Source of the DNA: Adiantum capillus-veneris
Lineage: Eukaryota > Streptophyta > Polypodiopsida > Polypodiales > Pteridaceae
Assembly: GCA_014529385.2 (NCBI GenBank)
Contig: CM043967.1
Span: forward strand, 134,487,182-134,551,181
Direction: 5' to 3'
Length of the DNA stretch: 64,000 bases
Below, piece after piece: positions 11,090 to 20,408 of this stretch. How positions within the stretch are numbered: position 1 is the first letter of the stretch; the number at the start of each line of letters is the position of its first letter. Below the pieces are notes generated by a model, which saw only the letters and a program-made list of their open reading frames with translations, had not been told where the DNA came from and ran no database searches. Position numbers and translations under genes: made by a program.

Positions 11090-11263
11090 ACGCGTCCTAG
11101 TTCGCATCCAAAACTAGGTGGTGCCCCAAATTTGTGTAGGGTTAGGTTGCGGGTTTGTGTGTGTGTTTGTTGTTTTTTCGAACCCCAACCCAATTGAGCA
11201 GCACGGGAGCCTTGAAGGGTGTCTAGGGGTTGCTCTTCTTGTTGCCCGCCCCGGACCGCCTCA

Positions 11264-11800
11264 GTAGCTTTTGCTGATTATAATGATTTGAGGCAGAGAT
11301 TTCTATTAAGGTTTAGGGAGGATAAAACACCTGAAGATATTTTGAAGAAGTTGAGGAAATTGAAGCAGAAAGATTTGTTAGTTGAAGATTATGCACATAA
11401 GTTCAAAAATTTAAATAATAGGTTGGAAGTAGCCCAACAACCTTCTATGGAGCAAGTTGGAGATTATTTTTGTAAGAGATTCATAAAGGAGCTGAGAAGT
11501 ACAGTAGCAGGGAGACCCCCATTAGCAAATGCACAAGATTTTAATGATTTTGTGGAAGCAGCTACAAGAGCTGAAAGAAGATATGGAGGTAAGGTAGAAC
11601 TCAAGGAGAAGAAGAAGAAAAAAATTGAGGGTTCAAACTCAGAGTCCAAAGAATCAGAGTCAGAAACTGATGATTCAGATCAGGATACTGAAGTTGACAC
11701 TGATAGTGATGAGGAGGAAGATTGGTCAGAAAAGAAGAAGAAAAAGAAGAAAAACAAGAAAAAGAAGAAAAGAAGAAAAGAAGAAGTAGAAGAAAGATAA
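11264..11800 (+). pseudogene. O gag, N-terminally truncated
   Basis: An open frame beginning at the T1 junction encodes a retrotransposon gag domain (DLRQRFLLRFREDKTPEDI... to RAERRYGG), followed by a strongly charged tail with Asp/Ser/Glu and then long Lys runs. Gag forms the particle that packages element RNA. The usual ~100-150 residues before this point are absent and there is no credible ATG, so the start is a truncation. The frame ends at TAA 11798-11800. Confidence 0.75.
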
Positions 11801-12663
11801 GGGTAAGCATAAGAATGAAAGGAAGTAGGAAAAGGAAGCAGTAACTGCACATGCAGTTAACAAAATCATTTAGGAAAAGTTGCAGACAACTGGAATGAAT
11901 CAGTTTGGAATGTCAGGAAAACTATACTGCCAGGTTTGTCAAAGATTTGTTCATGAATATGAAAACTGTTACTATAATCCAGATTTTAGAGGAAGAAGAC
12001 CTGAGTATATTACTCAGAAAATGAGGGAAGCAGCTGCAAATGTGGTAGCTCTTCATGGTGCTAACAGGAGATATCAACGACTTGCACCTTAAAGAAGGTT
12101 CCAGACTTGCACCTTCATGGGACACAGGTAAGGACGTGATTGTTGTGAACTTTGGTGTGGACATCGAAATGATATGGGAATCCCTATTATCAGGTACAAC
12201 AATAACAATAATAATTGACCTTCACAATATAATCAACCACTTCCACCACAACAACAACAAAGACCTCCAGGTCACTCTAATTTAGTGATTTTGGAAGAGT
12301 GGACTCAAGAAACATGGACTAAGGAAGAATGGGTTGAGAAAAAAGCAGAGTTTCCCAAAGTGAAACAACAAATTGATCAGCAGGTGCAAGAGAGCAACCT
12401 GACTTAGGGAACACCTAGGCATTATAATTGTGACTGCATGGCTTGTATCCTAATTGAGGATATTCCAGAACCCAATGGATGTATTGAGGTCATGGTGGTT
12501 ACTAGGGCAAAGGCTAAGATTGGAAAATCCATCTTGGAAGAAATGGACAACCCAGACAGTTTGAACTACAAAGATAAAAAATCAGTAAGGACATGGGGCA
12601 CTCAAGGAAGTGCAAGACCCTCAGAGAGGGGGTGTACCATCTGAGGATTGGAATTTTACTATA
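11801..12663 (+). pseudogene. O gag nucleocapsid region
   Basis: Broken continuation of gag. One canonical zinc knuckle (CX2CX4HX4C, from CQVC to NC) lies at about 11928-11970, and a second decayed one follows near 12105-12142 (TCTFMGHR, stop, GRDC). A frame at 12438-12640 (from EDIPEPNG to RAKAKIGKS) leads toward the protease. M is inserted after 12663, and the next O block resumes at 39467. Confidence 0.6.
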
Positions 12664-13256
12664 TGTGCGCGTATGTCGCACGTGTCAATGCAAGGAACTT
12701 GCCGATACACTGTGTGCGAGCCACAAATGGCTCCAAGCACACAACAAGCCTAAACTAGTAAGGTCAAAGAAGGCAATGGTGTGTCACTCACCGCTCTACG
12801 CTTGCTTCATGGAAGATTCCTCTCTGCAAAGAAGAAGGAGCCGCCACTTCGCCGCCGCCGTCGTGCCTTCGTAATGCTTGATTTCCCACACACAAACTCT
12901 CTCTCTCTCACACACACACATACACACACACACAAGGAGGTGAAGAAGAAGAAGATGGAGATGGAGATGGAGCAAGAGCACTCTTCTATTGCACCAATGA
13001 GAGAATGAGTGAATTTTAGGTTTAGTTGACTTTTATATGAGCCCGCACCATTCACACTTGGGTGCCCATGCTTAGCCAACTAATCCCTTGAATGTTCCAG
13101 TTAGAGTGCGCCTCTCATCGGCGATCACTCTTACCCTTTTCCTATTGGACTGACAAGCCAGGTACCTGACTCTACCAAATAAATAATACAATGTCCGCCG
13201 TAGGTTACAACGTCCATCGTAGGTAATAGGGTGTCCGTGAGCCGTGAGGGTTAACA
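12664..13256 (-). repeat. M 3' LTR
   Basis: In element orientation it starts TGTTAACCC and ends GCGCACA. It is 593 bp and resembles the 609-bp partner at 38853-39461 with several percent differences, mostly in the GA/GT-rich part. A TATAAAAG box lies on the minus strand near 13030-13038. An M2 LTR of the same family lies at 55789-55877 plus 63433-63912. Confidence 0.92.
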
Positions 13257-13270
13257 TGCCCCCCTTCCTG
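13257..13270 (-). promoter_or_regulatory. M polypurine tract
   Basis: On the minus strand CAGGAAGGGGGGCA lies directly before the LTR start. It is the primer site for plus-strand DNA synthesis. M2 has the same tract at about 55775-55788, and a near copy lies inside M at 15121-15136. Confidence 0.85.
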
Positions 13271-14471
13271 ATGTAGATTCCGTCCTCGGAAGCTATTGAG
13301 TTGAAGCTTGTTATGTCCATGTTGTAGAGCATCTGGATTTGAATCTGCAAGGCAAAGTCACTGTTTCAGCAAGCGGAATTATATTTCCATAAATCATGAG
13401 GAGAATGTAAAGTACATGTGGAAATGAGTAAATGCAAGATTTATGAAATGTTAGACTGTCATTAAGGACAAATAAATCGCACTTGGAGTAAATTAATTAA
13501 TCAAGAGTTTTGGGCTTATGGGTGAGTCTATCAATTAGTTAGCTATGACTAAGGTTAAAACAACTACTCTATTACTAGCTAAGCTAAGAAGATTATCTAA
13601 ATGCAAGATTCCCTAATTGTGCTTTTCAGCTTTGATTAGCCAACTAGCTCTCACAACTGCAAACAAAAGCTTGAAATGTTAACTATAAGCTCGATGGAAG
13701 TCTTTTAAATGTCATTCATTTTTTTTCTTTTCCTCTTTTTTACTTTGTCACAATCATTTGACGTGTGTGCTTATTATGTATGTCCGGGGCTTTTTGCTTC
13801 TCAAAGAAAAGCGCCCACACTGGGAACCTCTAGGGCTCTAGTACCATAGACAATACATGTGAGTGAAGTACCAAATCAAGCCAGGATTTCTCTTCCAGCA
13901 TTAGATTTTTCATTTGTGGCACTTATGTTTTTTGCTTCCATTTCCTTTGTATTCTCACTAGTGTTTTTGTTGTTTAAGTGAGCAAGCATCTCTATGCCTT
14001 AAACATTCCTAAGGTCTCAAATACTCAGATAATTTTATCAGCTAGGCCTAGTGGTCAAGTAAATGAGTTAACCTAAAGTCACGGTCTCCTACTCTCAAGG
14101 CTCATCCATAAGATTAAACTCTAGTTCGATCAACTTAAGCAAAGACAAATTTATACATCTATAATGGCAGATAACAAACATAACTATTGCACTCAAACAA
14201 ACCATGAAAAATCATTATTAGCAATTATACATATCCACCAACATGAATCATGGAAAGTAGTACACCTGGAGGTATGGAGTTGCTCATTTCGTCGAAGCAG
14301 ATGTCCTCAGCCATGTGGATGGAGATCCATATAAGTCCTACCTAACACATCCAAAAAACAAGCACTATATCTCTAGGAGGCATGTCAGTGTGAAAAAATT
14401 AAAACTCCTAGAAAACAAACTCAAAACACAATCCACACCCCTAACCTACCTATCTGTCATCCCTTTTAGAA
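13271..14471 (-). other. M 3' untranslated region
   Basis: About 1.2 kb between the last small ORF and the polypurine tract. I see no ORF with support. The sequence is shared with M2 (54441-55788), including a block containing CCTAGAGGTTCCCAGTGTGG (minus strand, near 13830). It is therefore an ancestral part of the family and not a later insertion. Confidence 0.6.
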
Positions 14472-14828
14472 TCAAGGAAAGAGGATATTATATAAACCGG
14501 GTGGCCACCCTAAGGCTATGCCTCTATCCTCATCATCTAGATAAATTAAATCATTTTCCGTGAGGCCATAGTCTTCCTCAGTCTCTATTATTTCTTCTTC
14601 ATCATCCTCTTGCGCAAGCGTGTTAATCAAGAACCTCGCGATGCGTGGATACTCATCCTGTGCAAAAGAATAAGCATGTGCCACCAGAGAAACATTCGCT
14701 ACTGGGTAGGGATCACTAGTTATCCATAGACGTATCAGCCATTCTAACTCCTCAAAATTTCGCTCACGCGCAAGTCTCTCTACCAAATCCCATTCGCAAG
14801 AAAGTACAGGGTAGCAGATGTGAAACAC
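14472..14828 (-). CDS. Small acidic accessory ORF of M (118 aa)
   Basis: Open frame of 118 codons beginning MFHICYP. The middle carries ELEWLIRLW and ANVSLVAHAY, then an Asp/Glu-rich stretch and the ending DEDRGIALGWPPGLYNILFP. The same ORF, with about half the residues identical and the same ending (NILF), is present in M2 near 54080-54440. It lies between the internal polypurine tract and the 3' LTR, where the other elements in this window have nothing. I recognise no domain, signal peptide or membrane segment. The function is unknown; an accessory protein of the element is the simplest reading. Confidence 0.6.
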   Translation of the reverse strand: MFHICYPVLSCEWDLVERLARERNFEELEWLIRLWITSDPYPVANVSLVAHAYSFAQDEYPRIARFLINTLAQEDDEEEIIETEEDYGLTENDLIYLDDEDRGIALGWPPGLYNILFP

Positions 14829-15120
14829 TTGAGAAAAAGAAAAAGGGTACCTTTCATCAAAAATAGAAGTGCATGCCTCTGGTTAGGTCTTTAAAACATG
14901 AGTTGTTTTTGTGTGTTGCTTGATGTGACATGGTGAATTTAGACTTATGTGTAGGATCTGATAGGTTTCTCTCTCGTTGCTAGTCGCTCTTGATCTTTTA
15001 ATTTTTTATCTTGTTTTTGTGAGTATAAGGATTTATATATACATTCTCTAAGATTGGAGATTAAGAGGTCAGGGAGAAAGGTTGAGAGGGAAGCAAGTGA
15101 ATGATGGATGTCAACAAACA

Positions 15121-15136
15121 CTCCCCCCTTCCTTGG
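15121..15136 (-). promoter_or_regulatory. Internal polypurine tract in M
   Basis: On the minus strand CCAAGGAAGGGGGGAG, followed by TGTTTGTTGAC, lies a few bases after the stop of the protease-like 3' ORF. It closely matches the true PPT at 13257-13270. It could be a central polypurine tract or a relic of an older element end. Confidence 0.5.
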
Positions 15137-15141
15137 GTAGA

Positions 15142-16413
15142 TCATACCATTTGAAATGATGTCATCACCCTTTGAAACCAGTTGTTCCAAGTTGTTATAG
15201 GTGAAGGATTTAACCAATAGTTTTCGACCGCTCTATGCATTTCATCTAGTTGCAAGGGTGGTAAGGTACTCTCCCATGATTTTATTTGCAACATCATTGT
15301 AGGTGGTGAACTTACAACGGGAGGTGTAAACTCTTTCTTGCTTGTATGGATATGTACAATGGTAGGTGGAGGTTGTATCAAAGATTCTATTTCCGTATAG
15401 GAACTACATGAAGAGCAAGAAGCTTCATTTGCTTTCCCTATTCCTGAGCTATGTGGAACAAATCGTTCTTTCTTTGGTACCCAAACTATCTCTGGAGCAG
15501 GTGTGTCGCATTCTGTGATTTTTTCCTTTCCACAATCTTCAATTTGTTTTGGAGCCACAGGATTGAGCTCACATGGGCCCGGTGACAGGTAAGAGTACAA
15601 TTTACGTTTGGGCACCCAGATTTGATCATTTCCTTCATAGTATCCTTGGGCTTCCAATAGTCGTTTAGGAATCCAACGCAATGTTTCTTTACATTTCTTG
15701 GAGTGAGGGGGACGTTTCTTACAAGGCTTCCATTTTTTAGCATCAGCTATGGTTACTGAAGAGGCTTTAGGGACCCACTTGTATGTTTTCTTTGTTATAT
15801 TAGGATGGTTCTTGTGTGTCTCAAGCTTTCTTTCAACTACATCAGTTGAAGCTCTAGAGAGTTGGGCTATGGGGACGTATGGTTCAACCTCTTGGACATG
15901 CAATGTCTTGGGTTTTATTTCCTTAGGGAATATCTCAGGGACTATGGCTTGAGTGGTAGGGATAAGAGTTGGTTTTTGCGTTGTGACACCCCCAGTCCCC
16001 CAATCAATAGTGCATTTGGTGGCTATCATCCACGTGCGTCCTAGGTTTATATTACCCTCCATAGTTCCAACAGGAATGACCAAAAAGTCTTGAGCTACCA
16101 CCCCATTGTCATAACTGACAAAAGTGTGCCAGATTCCAAAAAACGTAGTCTTTTTCTTGTTGACACTCTTGACTTGGATAATACTCTCAGATAGAGGTGG
16201 CTTCCATAACTGACACCACATCCCATATGATAGCAGATTATATTTAGCACCCGTGTCTAATAAGGCGTTATATAGCACTTTTCCATAGGTGCTATTTAGC
16301 TCAATAGGGTATCGTAGAGGTGTGTCAGAGTCCAACCAATCCTCGTCGATTTCAATGTGGAATGCATGTGTGACTCCAAGGTTAGCCTCTCGTTTTCGTC
16401 TTATACGTTGTTG
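15142..16413 (-). CDS. M second aspartic-protease-like domain with WVPK repeats
   Basis: Open from just after the TGA at 16414-16416, which ends the integrase, to 15142, about 420 codons in the integrase frame. The first ~130 residues look like a retropepsin: NALLDTGAKYNLLS (active-site DTG) and NINLGRTWM, corresponding to the usual ILGRPWM near the end of the fold. Next comes a basic, Pro-rich region with four repeats (YKWVPKAS, LRWIPKRL, QIWVPKRK, IVWVPKKE), then a Ser/Cys-rich stretch and a tail. A separate standard protease is encoded upstream of RT at 23872-24699. The position suggests a C-terminal extension of Pol or a separate 3' ORF. Enzyme activity is unproven. Confidence 0.65.
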   Translation of the reverse strand, partial: QQRIRRKREANLGVTHAFHIEIDEDWLDSDTPLRYPIELNSTYGKVLYNALLDTGAKYNLLSYGMWCQLWKPPLSESIIQVKSVNKKKTTFFGIWHTFVSYDNGVVAQDFLVIPVGTMEGNINLGRTWMIATKCTIDWGTGGVTTQKPTLIPTTQAIVPEIFPKEIKPKTLHVQEVEPYVPIAQLSRASTDVVERKLETHKNHPNITKKTYKWVPKASSVTIADAKKWKPCKKRPPHSKKCKETLRWIPKRLLEAQGYYEGNDQIWVPKRKLYSYLSPGPCELNPVAPKQIEDCGKEKITECDTPAPEIVWVPKKERFVPHSSGIGKANEASCSSCSSYTEIESLIQPPPTIVHIHTSKKEFTPPVVSSPPTMMLQIKSWESTLPPLQLDEMHRAVENYWLNPSPITTWNNWFQRVMTSFQMV

Positions 16414-17919
16414 TCACTCCTTAGCCTCAACTTGAGCTTGTATCTTCTTCAATTCTATTTGTGCCTTGGCTGCCTTTTTTGTATGGATGGCACGCAACTC
16501 CTCTTGGCTTAAAGGATCATAGTATCTTTTAAATTTTCTCCCATTGAGGAATCCAATGGTTTCAACTCCATCAAGAGTCTCCACACGAATGGTTCCTTGT
16601 GGGGTGATCTCACATACTCTATATGGTCCTTTTTCTGCATATCTCAACTTTTTCTTTTCGTTACGCACTCCATACATAAGAACTTTATCACCAACATTGA
16701 TATCTTTGTTCTTTAGATGACGGTCAAACCATTTCTTCCTCCTATCTTTCTCCACAAGTGCATTTTGCATAGCTAATTGCCTCTCTTCATCTATCCTTTC
16801 AAGGATATATAATCGCTCAACTAAGGGGTTACCATCCCAACCTTCTTGAGAAGCTACTCGAAGACTAGGAATGACAAACTCCCATGGCATAACCGCTTCT
16901 TGGCCAAACACCATCTTGAATGGTGTGCACTTAATGGAAACTTTATATGCAGTAGGATAAGCCCATAGAGCTTATGTAAGCTTTAAATCCCAATCTGTGC
17001 GATGAGCTTCCACCATTTTGGTCAAGATAGAGATTAAGGTTTCATTGGTGCTCTCAGCTTGGCCATTTGCTTGTGGATAATAAGGTGTGTATTTATGGTG
17101 AGCTATCATAAAGTTGGTAGTGAGTTCTTTTATTACTCCATTTATAAAATGAGTACCATTGTCACTCACAATCTCAAAGGGACAACCAAATCTTGTAACA
17201 ATGTTCTCAAAGAGAAACTTGGCAGTTGACCTTGCATCGGCCTTACGTGTCGCCCTGGCTTCCGCCCACTTTGTCACATAGTCAGTGGCAACGATAATAT
17301 ATTGAGATTGAGTGCTACGAGCTGCCGGACTAATTGGGCCTACAAAGTCTAAACCCCATTTTTCAAATGGTTGAGTCACTTTAACAGGATGTAAGGGCAT
17401 CCTATCCTTTTGTTGTGTGATCTTGTAACGTTGGCATTCATCACATCCTTTTGCAAAAAGTGATGCATCCTTAAATAAAGTTGGCCACCAATAGCCTGAT
17501 TGCAACACCTTTCTAGCTGTTAGTTCCCTTGAGAAATGTCCTCCGTCTATACCCATGTGGGCTTCTTGCAGTATGTATAAATACTCATCCTCACGGGCAC
17601 AACGTCTAAGAATATCATCCTTCCCTAGCCTGTAAAGAGTTCCCGCAATGAGAGAGTAAGGTTCACATTCTTTTAACAGTTTTCGAGCTATGTCTTTACA
17701 AAGCTCTTTGGGTGGAAAACCATTAACTAGAAAGTTCACAATCTTCTCACTCCATTCATGTATGGTTTCGATGAGGAATAGAGAAGTATCAGGCAATTCA
17801 TCATCGACTCCAGTAGGGGCTTCACCATTGGGTATGCGAGACAAATGATCATCCATGACATGTCTTTTACCAGGTCTCACCACAATGGTAAAATCAAACT
17901 CAAGGAGAATTAACAACCA
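16414..17919 (-). pseudogene. M integrase
   Basis: Encodes the end of RNase H, then a full Ty3/Gypsy integrase. The zinc-binding domain has His pairs (EAHMGIDGGHF) and CDECQR. The core keeps all three catalytic residues (WGLDFVGP, VSDNGTHF and the E of NGQAES). A single TAA at 16972-16974 (after WDLKLT, most simply from CAA) separates the core from the C-terminal part, which ends in a Lys/Gln-rich helix before TGA 16414-16416. No chromodomain is present. This is one of the best preserved integrases in the window. Confidence 0.85.
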
Positions 17920-18310
17920 TCATGTAATTCTTCCCGTGGAACAAGGTTTATTTACTAGATACAACAAGGCTTGATGATCAACATAGAACACAAACTTGTT
18001 GGCCATAAGGTAGTAGCGAAATTTCTTCACTGCATAAATCATACCTAAACCTTCTCGCTCTGTAGTGGTGTAGTTTCTTTCAGCATCAATCAACTGATGA
18101 CTTGCAAAGCTAATGGGGTAGTCCAATTTATGTTCTCCCGGTTGAGCTAGAACACACCCCAATAGCAAAGTTCTATGCATCAATATGCACATGAAAAATT
18201 ACATTCCAATCGGGCACTCGTAGAATAGGAGCGCTAGTCAAGGTCTTTTTCAATGACTCATAAGCATGGTCACACTTCGTAGTCCATTGGAACTCAATAA
18301 GAAGCTTGTA
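17917..18310 (-). pseudogene. M RNase H, 3' of the C insertion
   Basis: Continues the RT-linked RNase H, which degrades the RNA strand of the RNA/DNA hybrid. Motifs are ILRVPDWNVIFHVHIDA, YPISFASHQL, NYTTTEREGLGMIYAVKKFRYYL and FYVDHQALLYLV. A TAG and a one-base frameshift (run of G near 18158) lie after the first catalytic Asp. The frame joins the RT half at 21987 exactly when C and one caaag copy are disregarded. Confidence 0.8.
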
Positions 18311-18315
18311 CAAAG

Positions 18316-18487
18316 TGAAGGGGATCGGGGAGCACACCACAGACGGAGAGTGAGAGAGAGAAGGAGACACGACACAATGTGGGTGGGGAGACTCAAAGAG
18401 TGAGCAGCCCCCTATACACTTATGCTATGTATAAGGTATACAAGTCAGTGGGCGACCGGGCAAGGCACAGGCGCCTATACCGCAACA
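18316..18487 (-). repeat. C 3' LTR
   Basis: Element orientation TGTTGCGG...CCCCTTCA. It is 172 bp and matches the right LTR except for a 16-bp gap near 18457 and single-base changes (for example, CGCAACA where the right LTR has CCCAACA). A polypurine-like AAGTGGTAGGT (minus strand, 18488-18498) borders it internally. Confidence 0.92.
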
Positions 18488-18566
18488 ACCTACCACTTAA
18501 AGGCGACTGTGCCTTTAAGCAAGAGAACCTAGTCTAAAGACTACAAAAGGCGAGAGAAAACGGCTC

Positions 18567-19358
18567 TCAACCGATGCCCACTAGCTGGCTGTGATCGTGT
18601 GCATCCGACTGTCCTGCTCCCGTGTAAGTCCATACACCACCAAACGTACCACACACGTACTGCAAGTATGTACGCAATACCTGCATATCTCCCTCGTGCA
18701 CTATGCCATCATCAGTCAACAAACGACTGACAACCCCAACTGCAAATGCTCCCACTGCAGTTGCGATATCCGGTCTCAAGATCAACATCTCATACATGAG
18801 ACCACCGAATGCCGATGCAATGCTAGGGGGCCCTGCTAGATCTACGGAGCATGCATCAACATATATATCCGTGGAAATAGGCATCTCTGACTGACAAGGC
18901 GTGTCAGCCACATGCATCTCCTGACTGTCCGCAAAAGACGCATCAACCTGTCGTGCAACCTCAGAGCAAACCAGTTGCTCTAGGTGTCTGCTGGAAGACA
19001 TATCCTGCACAACTATATCCCCATGCTCACTGTCGAGCATAGAAAGGAATGACTGCATAATCGCTGACATCTCAGTCTCCTTTGCAATCATCCACTGCAA
19101 ACATGACCACTCAATCTGCTGTGACTCACTAGAGCTCTCATGCTCTAACTCCATATGCATAGACTCTTGCACAACGTCCTCCTGTCGTGACTCACTAGAG
19201 CAAGACCGCTCTACCTGTCTATCCTGCATAGAAGTATCTTGCACAACTGACTCTCTGCTTTGCTCAGTCACTAGCAAAGCATGCATGTCTGACTCTGTCA
19301 CCTCTCTGTGTGACTGCTCAAGTCGTGCCCCAACTGTGTGCACAACGAGCTCACTACT
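18567..19358 (-). pseudogene. C Ser/Gln/Glu-rich segment plus Copia pol tail
   Basis: In frame with the upstream gag-protease ORF behind a single TAG (19359-19361). The first ~150 residues are rich in Ser, Gln, Glu and Met with repeated short motifs (SESRQEDVVQES, ESSSESQQIEW) and match nothing I recognise. The last ~100 residues (FGGLMYEMLILRPDIATAVG, VVSRLL, LRTYLQYVCGTFGG) are the conserved Copia segment that normally lies between RT and RNase H. The RT core and integrase are missing, so pol has a large in-frame deletion. It ends at 18567, before a complete RNase H. Confidence 0.7.
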
Positions 19359-20408
19359 CTACACTCCATGCAAAGCATCCTGCAACCCACAAGCAAAAGA
19401 GACTCGCCTTCTCTCTCGCTGTCTACCTGGCTGCATGATCACAGAGACAACACCGTCTCTCGCGTGATCCACATGCAATGGGTAACCTGTACCACTCCTG
19501 GCACCTCTCGCGATCCCTAGCAAACCCAAATGCATCACAAAATCTTGCTCTCGTAGCGAAATCTGACATCCACTATCCTGTAACTGTCTGACTGAGATTA
19601 AATCCCATCTCAAATCTGGCACATAACGCACATGACGCAGCGGAAATCTCATACCACTGGGCAAGGACAAACATACGTCTCCTGTACCCTCAATGTCACA
19701 CACAGCACCATCATCCATGTGCACACAACCAAGTCTCCCACTAGAAGACGTGCTAAACCACTCACGATGCGACGTGACATGGAAAGTAGCATCTGAATCT
19801 AGTAACCAATGTGAAGACAATGTGCAATCCGTAGACATAAGATCGTCTGAAGACAAGCTAGATGTAAATGTGACATCGCCGTCACAATCATATTCAGTAA
19901 CCACCGTACTGATCTCACTAGCATCTGTCATGCCCAAATCTGCATCACGCATTTGTCGCCTCCGTTGTCTCAAACGCCTGAAACATCGACGCCTAATGTG
20001 CCCTCTATGTCCACAATGCCAACATGTCAAGTCTCTATGCCGTCGAGACTTGCGTGTGGGACCAATCTCTCCCATGGACATAGAAGTGGGACTAGAGTCC
20101 CCTGTAGACATGGATGTCGCGTACATAGCATGTAAACTCTTCCATAAAGCATGAGTTGTAGTCTCCCTTGAGGCCTGCCAGTCAACAGACTCAACCAGAT
20201 GCAAACGAATCGTAGACATTGCTAACTCATCAAGATCCTGCCAATCATCATCACGCATAGACTTGGGCTTCGCCGATAAACCACGCAAGGGTTTATCCTG
20301 CCCCAAATCCACCAATGCAACAAGCATATGCTCCTTCCAAGCAACAAAATCTGCACCATCAAACTGTGTCAGACCATAACCCTGGAAGTCAAATGAAAAA
20401 TCAGCCAT
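19359..20408 (-). CDS. C gag-protease polyprotein (349 aa)
   Basis: Start ATG at 20408 (MADFSFDFQGYG) and stop TAG at 19359. N-terminal Copia gag (QFDGADFVAWKEHM, MSTIRLHLVESV) is followed by one zinc knuckle, CX2CX4HX4C (CWHCGHRGHIRRRC), and a Copia protease beginning HWLLDSDATFHVTSH, with further motifs RHVRYVPDLRWDLISV. The usual active-site DSGA reads DSDA here, a change expected to harm catalysis. Gag forms the RNA-containing particle, and protease matures it. The frame is open throughout. Confidence 0.85.
   Translation of the reverse strand: MADFSFDFQGYGLTQFDGADFVAWKEHMLVALVDLGQDKPLRGLSAKPKSMRDDDWQDLDELAMSTIRLHLVESVDWQASRETTTHALWKSLHAMYATSMSTGDSSPTSMSMGEIGPTRKSRRHRDLTCWHCGHRGHIRRRCFRRLRQRRRQMRDADLGMTDASEISTVVTEYDCDGDVTFTSSLSSDDLMSTDCTLSSHWLLDSDATFHVTSHREWFSTSSSGRLGCVHMDDGAVCDIEGTGDVCLSLPSGMRFPLRHVRYVPDLRWDLISVRQLQDSGCQISLREQDFVMHLGLLGIARGARSGTGYPLHVDHARDGVVSVIMQPGRQRERRRVSFACGLQDALHGV

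Larger units (their letters stand above)
7446..11263 (+). mobile_element. T1: 3' remnant of a Tat-like Ty3/Gypsy element
   Basis: Consists of an integrase tail (7455-8639), a polypurine tract (8652-8664) and a long 3' LTR (8668-11263). Everything 5' of the integrase zinc-binding region is missing, so this is a truncated copy. The integrase closely resembles that of T2 (43176-44335). The LTR end shares with the T2 LTR end a motif of the form GCGTCCTAG...CTAGGTGGTGCCCC. The right end abuts the truncated gag of O, so T1 probably inserted into O and both lost their left portions together. Confidence 0.7.
8668..11263 (+). repeat. T1 3' LTR (about 2.6 kb)
   Basis: Starts TGATAGCCGTTTTTCGG, comparable to TGATGGTCGGTTTTTG of the T2 LTR. 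It probably ends at 11263 (CCGCCTCA), after which the O gag frame begins. The end is inferred because no second T1 LTR is present. It contains a TATA box at 10363-10370, a CT microsatellite at 11033-11088 and a GT-rich stretch near 11153-11172. Short open frames inside it are not supported as genes. Confidence 0.6.

Noticed and set aside
11093-11200. 5' LTR and PBS of O just before its gag
   Set aside because: The segment matches the end of the T2 LTR (GCGTCCTAG...CTAGGTGGTGCCCC) and so belongs to T1; no PBS is seen before the O gag.
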